This document shows positions 1 to 8,442 of a stretch of 64,000 nt of DNA, piece after piece. Within the stretch, counting starts at the first letter, position 1. Each line of letters begins with the position of its first letter. The stretch lies in contig JBBDIM010000042.1 of the NCBI GenBank assembly GCA_040880405.1, forward strand, positions 104,762 through 168,761, written 5' to 3'. The stretch is from JBBDIM01 sp040880405. Its GTDB lineage: Bacteria > Planctomycetota > Planctomycetia > Pirellulales > Pirellulaceae. The position numbers and the translations under genes were made by a program. A model generated the notes under the pieces. It had not been told where the DNA came from. It made no database searches and worked only from the letters and a program-made list of their open reading frames with translations.

Positions 1-831
1 ATCGTAGCCATCCTTTTCCGGGCCGACCGCGGCGGCGGAAAATCCCTCGGTTTGGAGCCAGCTCCCGGCGACCGAATAGTCCACCAGGTCGTTCCCACCG
101 GAGACCCGGATGGCCTCGCGATGCGTTCCGTAGGCACCACCCTCCGCCTGAACACTCCCACCTAACGGACCTTCGCCCCGCTTGGTAATGATGTTGATCA
201 CGCCGCCAATCGCCTCAGAGCCATACAGCAGACTTTGCGGCCCTTGCAGCACTTCAATCCGCTCGACGTTATCGAGCGCGAAGTTGGCCGCGTCAAAACC
301 TCGGCTGGGGCCACTCGGGTCGTTGATCGGAATGCCGTCGACCATCACCTTGGTGTGCTGCGAATTGGCACCCCGCAGGAAGATCGACTGTTGCCCTCCA
401 GGCGGTCCGGCGGCCACGACATCCACCCCCGGGACCTGCCGCAGCAGGTCGGACATATTTCGGGCACCGCTCTCGCGGATTTCCTGAGGGCCGATCACCC
501 GCACAGTGCCGCCAAACCGACGGGCGGGTTGGGGCGTGGCGGTTGGTGTGACCAGTTCGGTCGTGTCGAACGGGGTGGTGTCGGTCCCTTCCCCTTCATC
601 AGGATCACCGGTGACGATGATCGGTGGTAGCGTCGGCTCCAGGTCTTCCTGATCTTCTGTCGGCGGAGGTTCCTGTTGGAGCGATGTGCGAGTGGGCTCG
701 GACGACGGAATCGTCGAGGTGGGTGGCTGGGCCTGGGCTGCGAGCGGCAGTCCTAGGATCGCCACCACGAGGGCCAGCCGGTGGATTGGCTGACCAAAGG
801 TCATGGTGCGTTTCACGATGTCTCTTTCCAT
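1..831 (-). CDS. btuB: TonB-dependent outer-membrane receptor, BtuB-like (N-terminal part)
   Basis: The reading frame enters from the left edge and 277 codons are visible. It encodes a signal peptide ending near LPLAAQAQ, a TonB-box-like PIIVTG stretch near residue 72, then a plug domain (about residues 105-230) with SDLLRQVPGVDV, the FLRGANSQHTKVMVDGIPIN segment and VERIEVLQGP. The start of the barrel follows (YGSEAIGGVINIITKRG). TonB-dependent receptors import scarce ligands across the outer membrane using energy passed from TonB. Cobalamin as ligand is inferred from the cobalamin riboswitch directly upstream and from the BtuB-like plug. The ATG at 831 has a purine-rich GAGGGA just before it; an in-frame ATG at 804 would shorten the signal peptide by nine residues and is also possible. 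The C-terminal barrel lies outside the window. Confidence 0.88.
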   Translation of the reverse strand, partial: MERDIVKRTMTFGQPIHRLALVVAILGLPLAAQAQPPTSTIPSSEPTRTSLQQEPPPTEDQEDLEPTLPPIIVTGDPDEGEGTDTTPFDTTELVTPTATPQPARRFGGTVRVIGPQEIRESGARNMSDLLRQVPGVDVVAAGPPGGQQSIFLRGANSQHTKVMVDGIPINDPSGPSRGFDAANFALDNVERIEVLQGPQSLLYGSEAIGGVINIITKRGEGPLGGSVQAEGGAYGTHREAIRVSGGNDLVDYSVAGSWLQTEGFSAAAVGPEKDGYD

Positions 832-870
832 CCCTCGTGGAAATGTACGAATAGTTACCAGTTCCCGGAT

Positions 871-1013
871 GGATATCCTGACTTCGATTCAACCTTCCGC
901 CACCCTTCCCGCCGCCGAAAAGATAATTCGGCTCGCAGTGGTATGTGACGGTCGTCCTCGTTACAGTCGCGGGGCGGTGGGAGACTTGCACTCCACTTCC
1001 CCATCACGGGAAC
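871..1013 (-). promoter_or_regulatory. Cobalamin riboswitch upstream of the TonB-dependent receptor
   Basis: Read on the minus strand, this stretch carries the ordered conserved blocks of the adenosylcobalamin riboswitch. A GGTTCCCG start is followed by GGAAGTGGAGTGCAAGTC, then CCCGCGACTGTAA, a CCACTG block, GGGAAGG, and the B12-box-like AAGTCAGGATA at its 3' end. It lies about 40 bases upstream of the receptor start, in the same direction. In this family, cobalamin binding lowers expression of the uptake gene, usually by hiding the ribosome site or causing termination. Which of the two applies here was not worked out. Confidence 0.88.
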
Positions 1014-1200
1014 CACAATGACGCGTCCACGTCACGTTCTCCCATGCATTGGCGCATCGATTACGTGTCGTACCGGATAGATCGGTTATTAGAGAGGGTA
1101 AGAGTGGGAGGTTTGGCGGGGAAATTCAGGATACTCCGCCAGTTGAATCCACTTTCGTAGAGTAATCGGTACAACCGGTACAAACTACCAATCCGGGTGC

Positions 1201-1228
1201 CATGCCCACGCCCTCCAACGTGGGCATG
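1201..1228 (-). terminator. Perfect 10-bp stem-loop after the lipoprotein gene
   Basis: CATGCCCACG and CGTGGGCATG form a perfect 10-bp stem around an 8-base loop, about 70 bases past the stop of the minus-strand lipoprotein gene and upstream of the riboswitch. No T-run follows on either strand, so it is not a canonical intrinsic terminator. It could be a transcript end or processing signal. Confidence 0.4.
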
Positions 1229-1297
1229 AGAAGTGTGATATGATCCTGACTCTTTCGGGAAGTGAGCGCCACGCGTATTATCAAAATGGTCGCACCG

Positions 1298-1933
1298 TTA
1301 GTGGCGAACCGAAACACCCCATGACACGCCTGACCGGTGATGGTGATGGCGCGGATGGCGGTAATAGCGGCGGGGCGGCCCGTAATAATAGGGTCCCCAC
1401 GGTCCGGGGCCGTAGTGGTGCTCTTCCACGATCACATGTCGCGGCGGAGCCGAGGCGACCTGCTGGACCGGCGGAGGATTTTGCATGACGGCTAGAACCG
1501 GATCGGAGACGCCCCCGTTTTTCAGGTAGATCAGGTCTTGCGCGGTAGGGGATTGGGCCATCCCGTGATACCGGATGTGCGTGATGATGACTTGATCACC
1601 CAGCCCGGCCCGAGTCATGGCGACGACGTCGTCGTAGGTGGTTTGGCCCTGCACCTGACGCCCCAATCGATCTTCGATCAAAGCGCGATTCCGGGCCTCG
1701 GTTTCATCCATTCCTTGCCCGACAGCCGAACCGGCCACCGCGCCGACGATGCCACCCAGCGCGGCTCCGCCGAGCGAGCTTCCGCCGGATGCGTTGCCAA
1801 TCGCGGCGCCCGCGATCGCGCCGGTTCCGGCACCCACCATCGCGAGCTGATCCTGGTGATAGGGCGACCGACATCCGGACAGGCCGAGACTTAGGGCACA
1901 AATCGCAAGCGTGACAGAAAGCGAAAGCCGCAT
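1298..1933 (-). CDS. Glycine-zipper lipoprotein with His-rich C-terminus
   Basis: A 211-residue protein. The N-terminus is a lipoprotein signal with the lipobox LSGC (cysteine at about residue 21), so it should be lipid-anchored in the cell envelope. Residues 32-75 form a glycine zipper (GAGTGAIAGAAIGNASGG and GAALGGIVGAVAGSAVG), a motif that packs membrane-spanning helices in many envelope proteins. After a mixed alpha/beta middle, the last 40 residues are rich in Pro, Tyr, Arg and His, including an HPRHHHHR run that could bind metal. The ATG at 1933 has AAAGGA about nine bases upstream. Function unknown; it appears monocistronic. Confidence 0.8.
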   Translation of the reverse strand: MRLSLSVTLAICALSLGLSGCRSPYHQDQLAMVGAGTGAIAGAAIGNASGGSSLGGAALGGIVGAVAGSAVGQGMDETEARNRALIEDRLGRQVQGQTTYDDVVAMTRAGLGDQVIITHIRYHGMAQSPTAQDLIYLKNGGVSDPVLAVMQNPPPVQQVASAPPRHVIVEEHHYGPGPWGPYYYGPPRRYYRHPRHHHHRSGVSWGVSVRH

Positions 1934-2085
1934 TTGAAATCATCCTTTATGGCCGTTGAGGGCACCGGTCTCCAACCAGCGCCCTAGGCAGCCCGGGTCC
2001 TTGGGCTACAGCAGGGGCATATCATGGCAAAAATTGCCGTTGTGGGTCAAGAGAACCCGCGGCGGTTTCCGAAGGGATTTGCCGC

Positions 2086-3315
2086 TTAATTCGCGTTCAG
2101 ATCAGTCTTGTCCGCGGGGGGCTTCGCCCCGGCCCCCTTGGCGGCGTCGAATTCCTTCCACTTCAAAAAGGCTTCGTCGCGAGCCGCCTCCGACGAAAAA
2201 CCAATCGTGCGATACACAAACAAGTGCGTCGGGTCGGAATCGATTTGCGGGAACCCAAACTGCCGCGGATCGTGACCCGTCAGGTGAATATCAACCGCCA
2301 AGGCGACATCCCGTAACTGAGTGCTGTACGATTCGTGATCGTTTCCAGGTAGGTATTGGACAATCCGATGATGGCGGTCGAAATATTCTCGAATGATCGG
2401 GCGGTGCTCTTTATTGCCCAACTTGCCAATCGCCAACAGGCCAAACACCAGATAGTTGTTTTGGTCAACATCGAGAAAATCGGTGCCAGAGGCCCTTAGG
2501 ACCGAAGTCGCCAGCGGCACGCCACTTTCCAGGTTTTCCTGCAGGCAGAGATTGAGGATCGCGTGCCGGACCCTGGCCGAGAGGTTTCGATTCTCAGTCG
2601 AGCGAAGCACCCAATGGTTCAGCACGCCTCGAATTGAACGACTGGATTCATGGCTCACCAACGACTGGCTCAACGTCGGGGCCGTTAGGACGTACTGCAA
2701 TTCTTCGTTGGCAGGCCCTGTTAAATGGATCTCTGGATGAGACGTCGCAAACAGCATTGCCATGACATTGCCAATACTGAGCGATTGGTTTTCCGCGTAA
2801 ATCTGATATTTCAGCTCCGCCGCCCGCAGAAAAATGGCGTAATCGGCCTGCTGAGGTGACTTCTCGGAGATCTCCACGATCTCCCATTCCGCCTGGAGCA
2901 TTTCCGCGAAGAGGCGGCGATCCTCCGGACCATCGCCAATCAGCTTACGAAAGCGGTCCCAGCCAGGGATTTGGACCTCTCGACCGGCAATGAGCCCCTT
3001 GATGTCACTCCGCTGGATTTCCTCTTTTAGAAGTTCCAATGTTGCCGTGGCCCGCCGCTGGATTTCCGGGTCGGGGCTGCGGCAGGCGCGTTCGACTTCT
3101 TCGAACGCGGCATGTCGCGACGCGATTAAGCGTTGTTGGGCCAATTCCCGCGTGGCGAATTCCGGAGCCCCTAGGTCTCGGATCAACTGCGGAATCGTGG
3201 CCTGTTGCCCGGGGGTGTCTCCACCTTCGCCTTGCTGAGAAAACGCGCTGGTATGGGCCAATGCCCAACACGCGAAAATCAATATCGTTGATTGTATAAA
3301 TAGCCGGGAACTCAT
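2086..3315 (-). CDS. Secreted HEAT-repeat-like protein of unknown function
   Basis: A protein of 409 residues starting MSSRLFIQ. A hydrophobic signal sequence (TILIFACWALAHTSAFS) is followed by a segment typical of planctomycete HEAT or armadillo-like modules: IPQLIRDLGAPEFATRELAQQRLI and EIQRRATATLELL. The rest is helical, with no catalytic motif that I recognise. The TTG that would add five residues upstream is a weaker start than the ATG at 3315. Secretion is inferred from the signal peptide. Neighbours on both sides are unrelated, so context gives no clue to its role. Confidence 0.75.
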   Translation of the reverse strand: MSSRLFIQSTILIFACWALAHTSAFSQQGEGGDTPGQQATIPQLIRDLGAPEFATRELAQQRLIASRHAAFEEVERACRSPDPEIQRRATATLELLKEEIQRSDIKGLIAGREVQIPGWDRFRKLIGDGPEDRRLFAEMLQAEWEIVEISEKSPQQADYAIFLRAAELKYQIYAENQSLSIGNVMAMLFATSHPEIHLTGPANEELQYVLTAPTLSQSLVSHESSRSIRGVLNHWVLRSTENRNLSARVRHAILNLCLQENLESGVPLATSVLRASGTDFLDVDQNNYLVFGLLAIGKLGNKEHRPIIREYFDRHHRIVQYLPGNDHESYSTQLRDVALAVDIHLTGHDPRQFGFPQIDSDPTHLFVYRTIGFSSEAARDEAFLKWKEFDAAKGAGAKPPADKTDLNAN

Positions 3316-3439
3316 GTCGTACCCGCCCAAGGCGGACCTAAATGATAAATGAACGCAATAGTCCGCTTATCTTACTCCCACCGGTGGGTGGCTGTCCATC
3401 TTGGGGCGATTTTGATCAGGCATTCGCCTTACGGGGTAT

Positions 3440-4966
3440 TCAAAGGAGTTTGGGAAACGCGATCACTTCGGCGTCGTAGTCGCTTGAAGCGAGTTGCGGG
3501 GCCATTTCATACAGGAGACGTTGCGCGATTTCGCGATCGGAATGCTCTTCGGTATCTCCGAACTCCGCATCCGCGAAACGATCTTTTTGACCCGCCAAGA
3601 GGATGGTGTCGCCCGTCTCCGCTTGAGAGATCGCCCACCGAATCGCCTCGCTCCGGGTGGGGATAATATGGGCCTTGGCCGGCTTGGCGAAACCATCTAG
3701 CAGATCATGCACGATCTCTAGCGGACTTTCGTGGGCCTGCCCGGATGAGGTGAGCAGGGCGACATCCGCTCCTTTTTCGATGACCCGGCCGAGCATCGGA
3801 CGCCGATCGCCGTCTCCCCCGTGATCCGCACCATAGACACAAATCACACGACCATGGGTAACCCGCCGGAGGGCCTTCAAGGCCATCGCCAGCCCATCGT
3901 GTGTGGTGGCCTGATCGACAAACACGCCAAATGGTTGCCCGCATTCAATCCGCTGCATGCGGCTAGGGAGCGACTGAACGGATTCCAGCCCACGGACAAT
4001 CGTTTGCAGGGGAATCCCGTATACCAGCCCGACCGCAGTGGCGGTTAGACAGTTGTAAATGTGTTGATCGCCGATCATTCGCGTACACACGACGGCCGAT
4101 TCGCCACCGGCGGAAATTAAAAACGTCTGCTCCGACTTATGCCGCTCCACTACCGAAGCGGTGATCTCCCCCACGCCATGCATCGCAATCGACAGCGACG
4201 GCAATGAAAAACCTTCCATCAGGCGATTGCTGGTGGGATCGTCCGCGTTGAACACCGCGAACCCGGTATCGCGGAGGTAATGCAGGACTTTTTGCTTGGC
4301 CTTAAAATAGTTACGCGCCGAACCATGAAAATTGGTGTGGTTTTGCCGGATGTTGGTAATCGCCACCGCGTCCAACTCGATCCCGGCCAAATCATCCAGC
4401 GCCAAAGCCTGGCTGGAGACTTCCAGCACGGCGTGGCTACAGCCATTGAATCGCATTCGGCTCAGTAAATCGGCCTGAATGGCCGCGCCGGGAGTTGTGC
4501 AGTTCCACCGCTGTTGGTCGTAGCCGTTGTCATAACCGAAGCTCGAAGATGAACCGACCTTAGCGCCCGCTTCCTCCAACACCGCCTTGATCAGGGCACA
4601 AACGGTCGTTTTGCCGTTGGTGCCGGTCACTCCAATGACCTTTACATCCTGCGAGGGGTGGTCCGCCAAGGCGTGGCAGATTTTGCCGTAGGCTTCCCGA
4701 CTATTCTTTACCACGCAGGAAGGTTGATTGATCGGAAGTCGACGCTCGGAAAGAATGGCACTCGCGCCACGCTGCAGGGCATCCATGATGAAATCATGAC
4801 CATCGTTATCTAAGCCGGCGATGGCGGCAAACAAATCGCCAGGCAAACATCGCTGAGAATCCGCCGAATAGGAGCGAACCCGGATATCCTGGGCACCAAA
4901 AAACTTGGCCTCGGGAAGTAATTCCCGGAGAGAAATTCCCTCGTTGAGTGTCGAGCGACTGGTCAT
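3440..4966 (-). CDS. Divergent MurE-like Mur ligase
   Basis: 508 residues, the usual length for MurE (UDP-MurNAc-L-Ala-D-Glu:diaminopimelate ligase). The fold is clear: an N-terminal UDP-substrate domain with SYSADSQRCLPGDLFAAIAG, the ATP loop TGTNGKTT (114-121), the TTPG segment, LEVSSQAL, and the lysine-bearing FKAKQKVL. Several usually conserved spots differ. TNLTQDHLDYHG-type sequence is TNIRQNHTNFHG, YAHTPD is QATTHD, the GGDRDKGKRP-type segment is GGDGDRRP, and the DNPR diaminopimelate-recognition motif is SGQAHE. It stands alone, not in a division/cell-wall cluster. It could be a ligase with another amino-acid substrate or a repurposed paralogue. The family assignment is firm; activity is uncertain. 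Confidence 0.82.
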   Translation of the reverse strand: MTSRSTLNEGISLRELLPEAKFFGAQDIRVRSYSADSQRCLPGDLFAAIAGLDNDGHDFIMDALQRGASAILSERRLPINQPSCVVKNSREAYGKICHALADHPSQDVKVIGVTGTNGKTTVCALIKAVLEEAGAKVGSSSSFGYDNGYDQQRWNCTTPGAAIQADLLSRMRFNGCSHAVLEVSSQALALDDLAGIELDAVAITNIRQNHTNFHGSARNYFKAKQKVLHYLRDTGFAVFNADDPTSNRLMEGFSLPSLSIAMHGVGEITASVVERHKSEQTFLISAGGESAVVCTRMIGDQHIYNCLTATAVGLVYGIPLQTIVRGLESVQSLPSRMQRIECGQPFGVFVDQATTHDGLAMALKALRRVTHGRVICVYGADHGGDGDRRPMLGRVIEKGADVALLTSSGQAHESPLEIVHDLLDGFAKPAKAHIIPTRSEAIRWAISQAETGDTILLAGQKDRFADAEFGDTEEHSDREIAQRLLYEMAPQLASSDYDAEVIAFPKLL

Positions 4967-5240
4967 TTGATGGCCTCCATGCCATATGCCTCAGTAATTG
5001 AGGAACCATTAAAATCTCGGATCCGTCCAAGATTAATCTACGCATTCAACCGGGTGCGGTTCTCCGGCGAGTGCGGAATGCGTAAAATCGATTCCCTCAG
5101 GGCCACAGCAATTTGTGCGAAATCGACTCAAGAGTCAAGCCTGTTTGTCCGACACGGCTGATTTTTGAGGTCGAGGTGACCCACACCCGCTGTGTCACTT
5201 TTTGCCGCGTTACACTTTCCGGATGCGGAAGTTTCCAGGT

Positions 5241-5945
5241 ATGCCTCAAACCGATTTCGACCTCGACCAACTCGCCGCCTATCTCCATTTGACACCGCCG
5301 CAGGTCGAAAAGCTCGCGGGGCGGGGCACCATTCCGGGGCGTAAGGTCTCTGGAAAGTGGAAATTTAGCAAGGCGGATGTCCATATCTGGCTGGAATCGC
5401 GGATTGGACTCTCCGATGACGCCGAGCTAGCAAAGGTGGAAGATGTCCTCCAGCGCCAGGTCCGAATCGTCGAAGAGGAAATCACCATCAGCGACCTCCT
5501 GCGGGTCGAAACCATCAAGGTGCCGCTCCGTAGCAAGTCTCCCAAAAAAATCGTAGGAGAAATTTGCGAATTAGCGACGGTCGCCGGAGTGCTGTGGGAC
5601 CCTGAGAAAATGACCGAGGCGGTCCTGGCCCGAGAAAGCTTGCACTCCACGGCGCTCGACAACGGGGTCGCAATGCTCCATCCACGTCGACCAATGCCAG
5701 GGATTCTGGCAGAAGGCTTTTTGGCCCTGGGGCGCAGCTATCAAGGGATTCCGTTCGGTGGCAGTCGCGGGATTTTGACCGATGTCTTTTTCCTGATCGG
5801 TTCGACCGACGACCGCTCCCACCTCCGAACGCTCGCCCGGCTGAGCCGGATTATTAGCAATTCCAACGTGCTCGCGGAGATCCGTGAGACTGAGGACCCC
5901 GAGAAAATTTTGGCCTCGATCCGCGACCGAGAGGAAGATTTTTAG
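5241..5945 (+). CDS. PtsN-like EIIA protein with N-terminal helix-turn-helix
   Basis: 234 residues from the ATG at 5241. Residues 5-55 look like an excisionase/MerR-type helix-turn-helix (FDLDQLAAYLHLTPPQVEKL ... GKWKFSKADVHIWL). Residues 85-230 resemble the PTS EIIA-2 (PtsN) domain, with the phosphorylatable histidine at position 147 in VAMLHPR. In PtsN proteins this histidine takes phosphate from NPr and the protein regulates rather than transports. The added DNA-binding-type domain suggests a regulatory output, which is inference. In-frame ATGs at 5202 and 5223 are possible; 5241 has GGAAG upstream and drops no conserved sequence. The next gene begins at the base after its stop. Confidence 0.78.
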   Translation: MPQTDFDLDQLAAYLHLTPPQVEKLAGRGTIPGRKVSGKWKFSKADVHIWLESRIGLSDDAELAKVEDVLQRQVRIVEEEITISDLLRVETIKVPLRSKSPKKIVGEICELATVAGVLWDPEKMTEAVLARESLHSTALDNGVAMLHPRRPMPGILAEGFLALGRSYQGIPFGGSRGILTDVFFLIGSTDDRSHLRTLARLSRIISNSNVLAEIRETEDPEKILASIRDREEDF

Positions 5946-6794
5946 GTGGTTTTCCCCCTGAATCGCATTCACGGCCTGATGGTCGCCGTGGGGGAAATTG
6001 ATCGCCCCGAGTTCTCCGGTTTGGCACCGTATTGGGAGCAGCACGCCAATTCGTGGGAAATCTTCCCGACGTTGGCGGCCCTGGGAGATTGGGAGGCCGA
6101 GGCGAACGAGGTGCCCCGCGTCGTTCTGCTTTTGTCGGCCCGGCCTGATCAGTTCGATCCGCGGGAAATTGTCGCCCTCCGGCGACGGGCACCGCTGGCC
6201 CAGATCTTTAGCCTGGAAGGTCCTTGGTGTGCCGGAGCGGGTAGAACGGCCCAATTGCCGGCTGGTGTCCAGCGGATGGCTTGGCACCAATGGCCCTATC
6301 GCCTAGTCCGGATGCTCCAGCCTCCCTCACGCCCGCCAAACCCCGTCACCTCGACCGAGCTAGAGCAAATACTTGCCCAGTGTCCCTTGGCGGTTTCGGT
6401 GGAAGAACCTCCCTCGCGACCGACGATCCTAATTTCCGCCCCGCGACTGGACGACTTCGAGCCGATCGCCACCTCTTGCGGTGAGCTCGGTTACCAGGGG
6501 ATTTGGTACGAACAAACCGCCGAAAACCCACCAAAAGCCGAGACAGCCCTCTGGGTGGGGGCCAGCCTACGTGCCACACCACGCCGCGATCCGGCCGACT
6601 TTGCCCGGCAAGTTGCTCCGGCGAGGATCGTTTGGAGCCTTGAATTGATCCAAGTGCACGACTTTGCCACGGTGCAAGGGGGGGAGCGCTCGACGATCGT
6701 CTCTCGGCCGGGGCTCGTGGAAGATCTGCGGTTTGTGCTGAACTATCCAATCTCGCCTGCCGTGATCGATCAAGTCCCCTTGATTCCGCGGTAA
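5946..6794 (+). CDS. Unknown protein coupled to the PtsN-like gene
   Basis: 282 residues if translation begins at the GTG directly abutting the upstream TAG; an internal ATG (MVAVGEIDRPEF) 11 codons in is another candidate. I do not recognise a family. The N-terminal half (RVVLLLSARPDQFDPREIVALRRRAP) has the alternating strand-helix feel of a degenerate receiver or Rossmann module, and a second similar segment (TILISAPRLDDFEPIATSCGELGYQGIWY) occurs near residue 155. Proline-rich linkers separate them. No signal peptide or membrane segment is seen, so it is probably cytoplasmic. Zero spacing implies translational coupling with the EIIA-like regulator. Confidence 0.7.
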   Translation: MVFPLNRIHGLMVAVGEIDRPEFSGLAPYWEQHANSWEIFPTLAALGDWEAEANEVPRVVLLLSARPDQFDPREIVALRRRAPLAQIFSLEGPWCAGAGRTAQLPAGVQRMAWHQWPYRLVRMLQPPSRPPNPVTSTELEQILAQCPLAVSVEEPPSRPTILISAPRLDDFEPIATSCGELGYQGIWYEQTAENPPKAETALWVGASLRATPRRDPADFARQVAPARIVWSLELIQVHDFATVQGGERSTIVSRPGLVEDLRFVLNYPISPAVIDQVPLIPR

Positions 6795-6960
6795 TCCCCT
6801 TAAGTGATTTACGGCTCTCGCGGTTTGCAGCTATCGCCAATCTGGCTCTGGCAGGCTAGGATGGAGGGGCCTTTGGCTTGGTTTTCCGGGCCATACTTTC
6901 TGAAGCGACCGACCGAACCCCTATTTGCCAACATCTGGCGGACGTCCATACCTGAGCCTT

Positions 6961-8409
6961 ATGACCAATTTGCCCATTATCGATGCCCCGAGCGTCGCAC
7001 CTCCGCAGTCTTCGACATCGCAGTCCACGGCACAGGCCGAACCGGCGATCGGGCTAGATCGCTCCCGGGGAACTTACAGCTTCATCAGTCTCGGCTGCCC
7101 CAAGAATCTGGTCGATAGCGAACGGATGCTCGGGCTGTTGCAAATTGAAGGCTACAAGTTGGTTCAGGAACCGGTCGGGGCCGATTTCGTGGTGGTCAAC
7201 ACCTGCGGCTTCATCGAACGGGCCCGGGACGAGTCGTTCGCCGCGATCCATGAAATGTTGGACCTGAAACGGCAGGGCAAGCTGAAAGGGGTGATCGTCT
7301 CCGGATGCTTGGCCGAACGGCAGAAGGAATCGCTTCTGGAGACCTGCCCCGAGATCGATCAGGTGGTGGGTGTGTTTGGCCGGGAAGAGATCACCAAGGT
7401 GGCGGATCGCCTGGTAGGACGCCTGGAAGAGCAGCGGACCGTGTTCCGTCCCGCGCCGGTCAATGCCCAAATCGACCGCCAGCGCCTCCGGATTACCCCC
7501 AAGCATTTCGCCTACCTGAAGATCTCCGAGGGGTGCGATCGCCTCTGCACCTTCTGCGCGATTCCCAAGATGCGGGGCAAGCATGTCACCAAGCCGATCG
7601 AGGAAGTGATCCTCGAAGCGAAAGAACTGGCCGCCGACGGGGTCCGCGAGTTGATCGTCGTGGCCCAGGACACCACCTACTACGGCATGGACCTGTACGG
7701 CGAAACTCGGCTCAAGGAATTGCTGGTAGAGCTTAATAAGGTCGAGGGGATCGAGTGGATTCGCCTGATGTACTTCTACCCGATGTACGTCACCACCGAA
7801 CTGCTGGAAACGATCGCCCAGTGCGAGAAGATCGTCCCCTACGTCGACATTCCGCTCCAGCACATCAACGACACAATGCTCCGGCGAATGGCTCGCCGGG
7901 TGACGCGTGACCAGACCGAGAAGATGATCGCCGAGATGCGGCGGGTCATCCCGGACCTGGCGATCCGCACCACCTTCATCACCGGCTTCCCCGGCGAGAC
8001 CGAAGCCCAAGTCGACGAGCTGGCGGAGTTCATCGCCGAGCAAAAATTCGAACGGGTCGGCGTCTTCACCTACTCGCTTGAAGAAGGCACCCCGGCCGTC
8101 AATCTGGAAGAACATCTTCCCGAAGAGGTCAAGGATGCCCGCCGCGATCGCTTGATGGAGGTCCAGCAGGAGGTCGTTTTTGGCCATAACCAGGCCCAGG
8201 TCGGCCGGACCATCGATGTAATCATCGACCAACAAGTGCCGGGCGAGAAAACCGCTTGGATCGGTCGATCCAAGGCGGATGCCCCGGATGTCGATTGCGT
8301 GGTTTACGTCACCGGCGATCAAATCAAACCGGGCGATATCGTTCCGACCGAGATCGTATTGAGCAAGAATTACGACCTGATCGGCGTCGCCGTCGGCCCT
8401 TCCCGTTGA
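6961..8409 (+). CDS. rimO: Ribosomal protein S12 methylthiotransferase RimO
   Basis: 482 residues from the ATG at 6961. RimO adds a methylthio group to a conserved aspartate of ribosomal protein S12. The three domains are in order. The UPF0004 domain has its cluster cysteines in SLGCPKN (C46), NTCGF and SGCLAER. The radical-SAM domain has the CxxxCxxC motif in GCDRLCTFC, followed by AIPKMRGKH, and the C-terminal TRAM domain ends in YDLIGVAV. The SLGCPKNLVDSE form is typical of RimO rather than MiaB. The roughly 35 residues before the first domain are Ser/Pro/Gln-rich and longer than usual. It is followed after 33 bases by pgsA, so an operon is likely. Confidence 0.95.
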   Translation: MTNLPIIDAPSVAPPQSSTSQSTAQAEPAIGLDRSRGTYSFISLGCPKNLVDSERMLGLLQIEGYKLVQEPVGADFVVVNTCGFIERARDESFAAIHEMLDLKRQGKLKGVIVSGCLAERQKESLLETCPEIDQVVGVFGREEITKVADRLVGRLEEQRTVFRPAPVNAQIDRQRLRITPKHFAYLKISEGCDRLCTFCAIPKMRGKHVTKPIEEVILEAKELAADGVRELIVVAQDTTYYGMDLYGETRLKELLVELNKVEGIEWIRLMYFYPMYVTTELLETIAQCEKIVPYVDIPLQHINDTMLRRMARRVTRDQTEKMIAEMRRVIPDLAIRTTFITGFPGETEAQVDELAEFIAEQKFERVGVFTYSLEEGTPAVNLEEHLPEEVKDARRDRLMEVQQEVVFGHNQAQVGRTIDVIIDQQVPGEKTAWIGRSKADAPDVDCVVYVTGDQIKPGDIVPTEIVLSKNYDLIGVAVGPSR

Positions 8410-8442
8410 GCCGGTCCCGTTTCGCGAACCCTCACCCTCGGG

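Noticed and set aside
1126..1317. 63-codon minus-strand frame between lipoprotein gene and riboswitch
   Set aside because: Overlaps the hairpin and the lipoprotein 3' end, with no ribosome site.
5571..6290. 239-codon minus-strand frame
   Set aside because: Antisense to the PtsN-like gene and its coupled neighbour; low-complexity composition.
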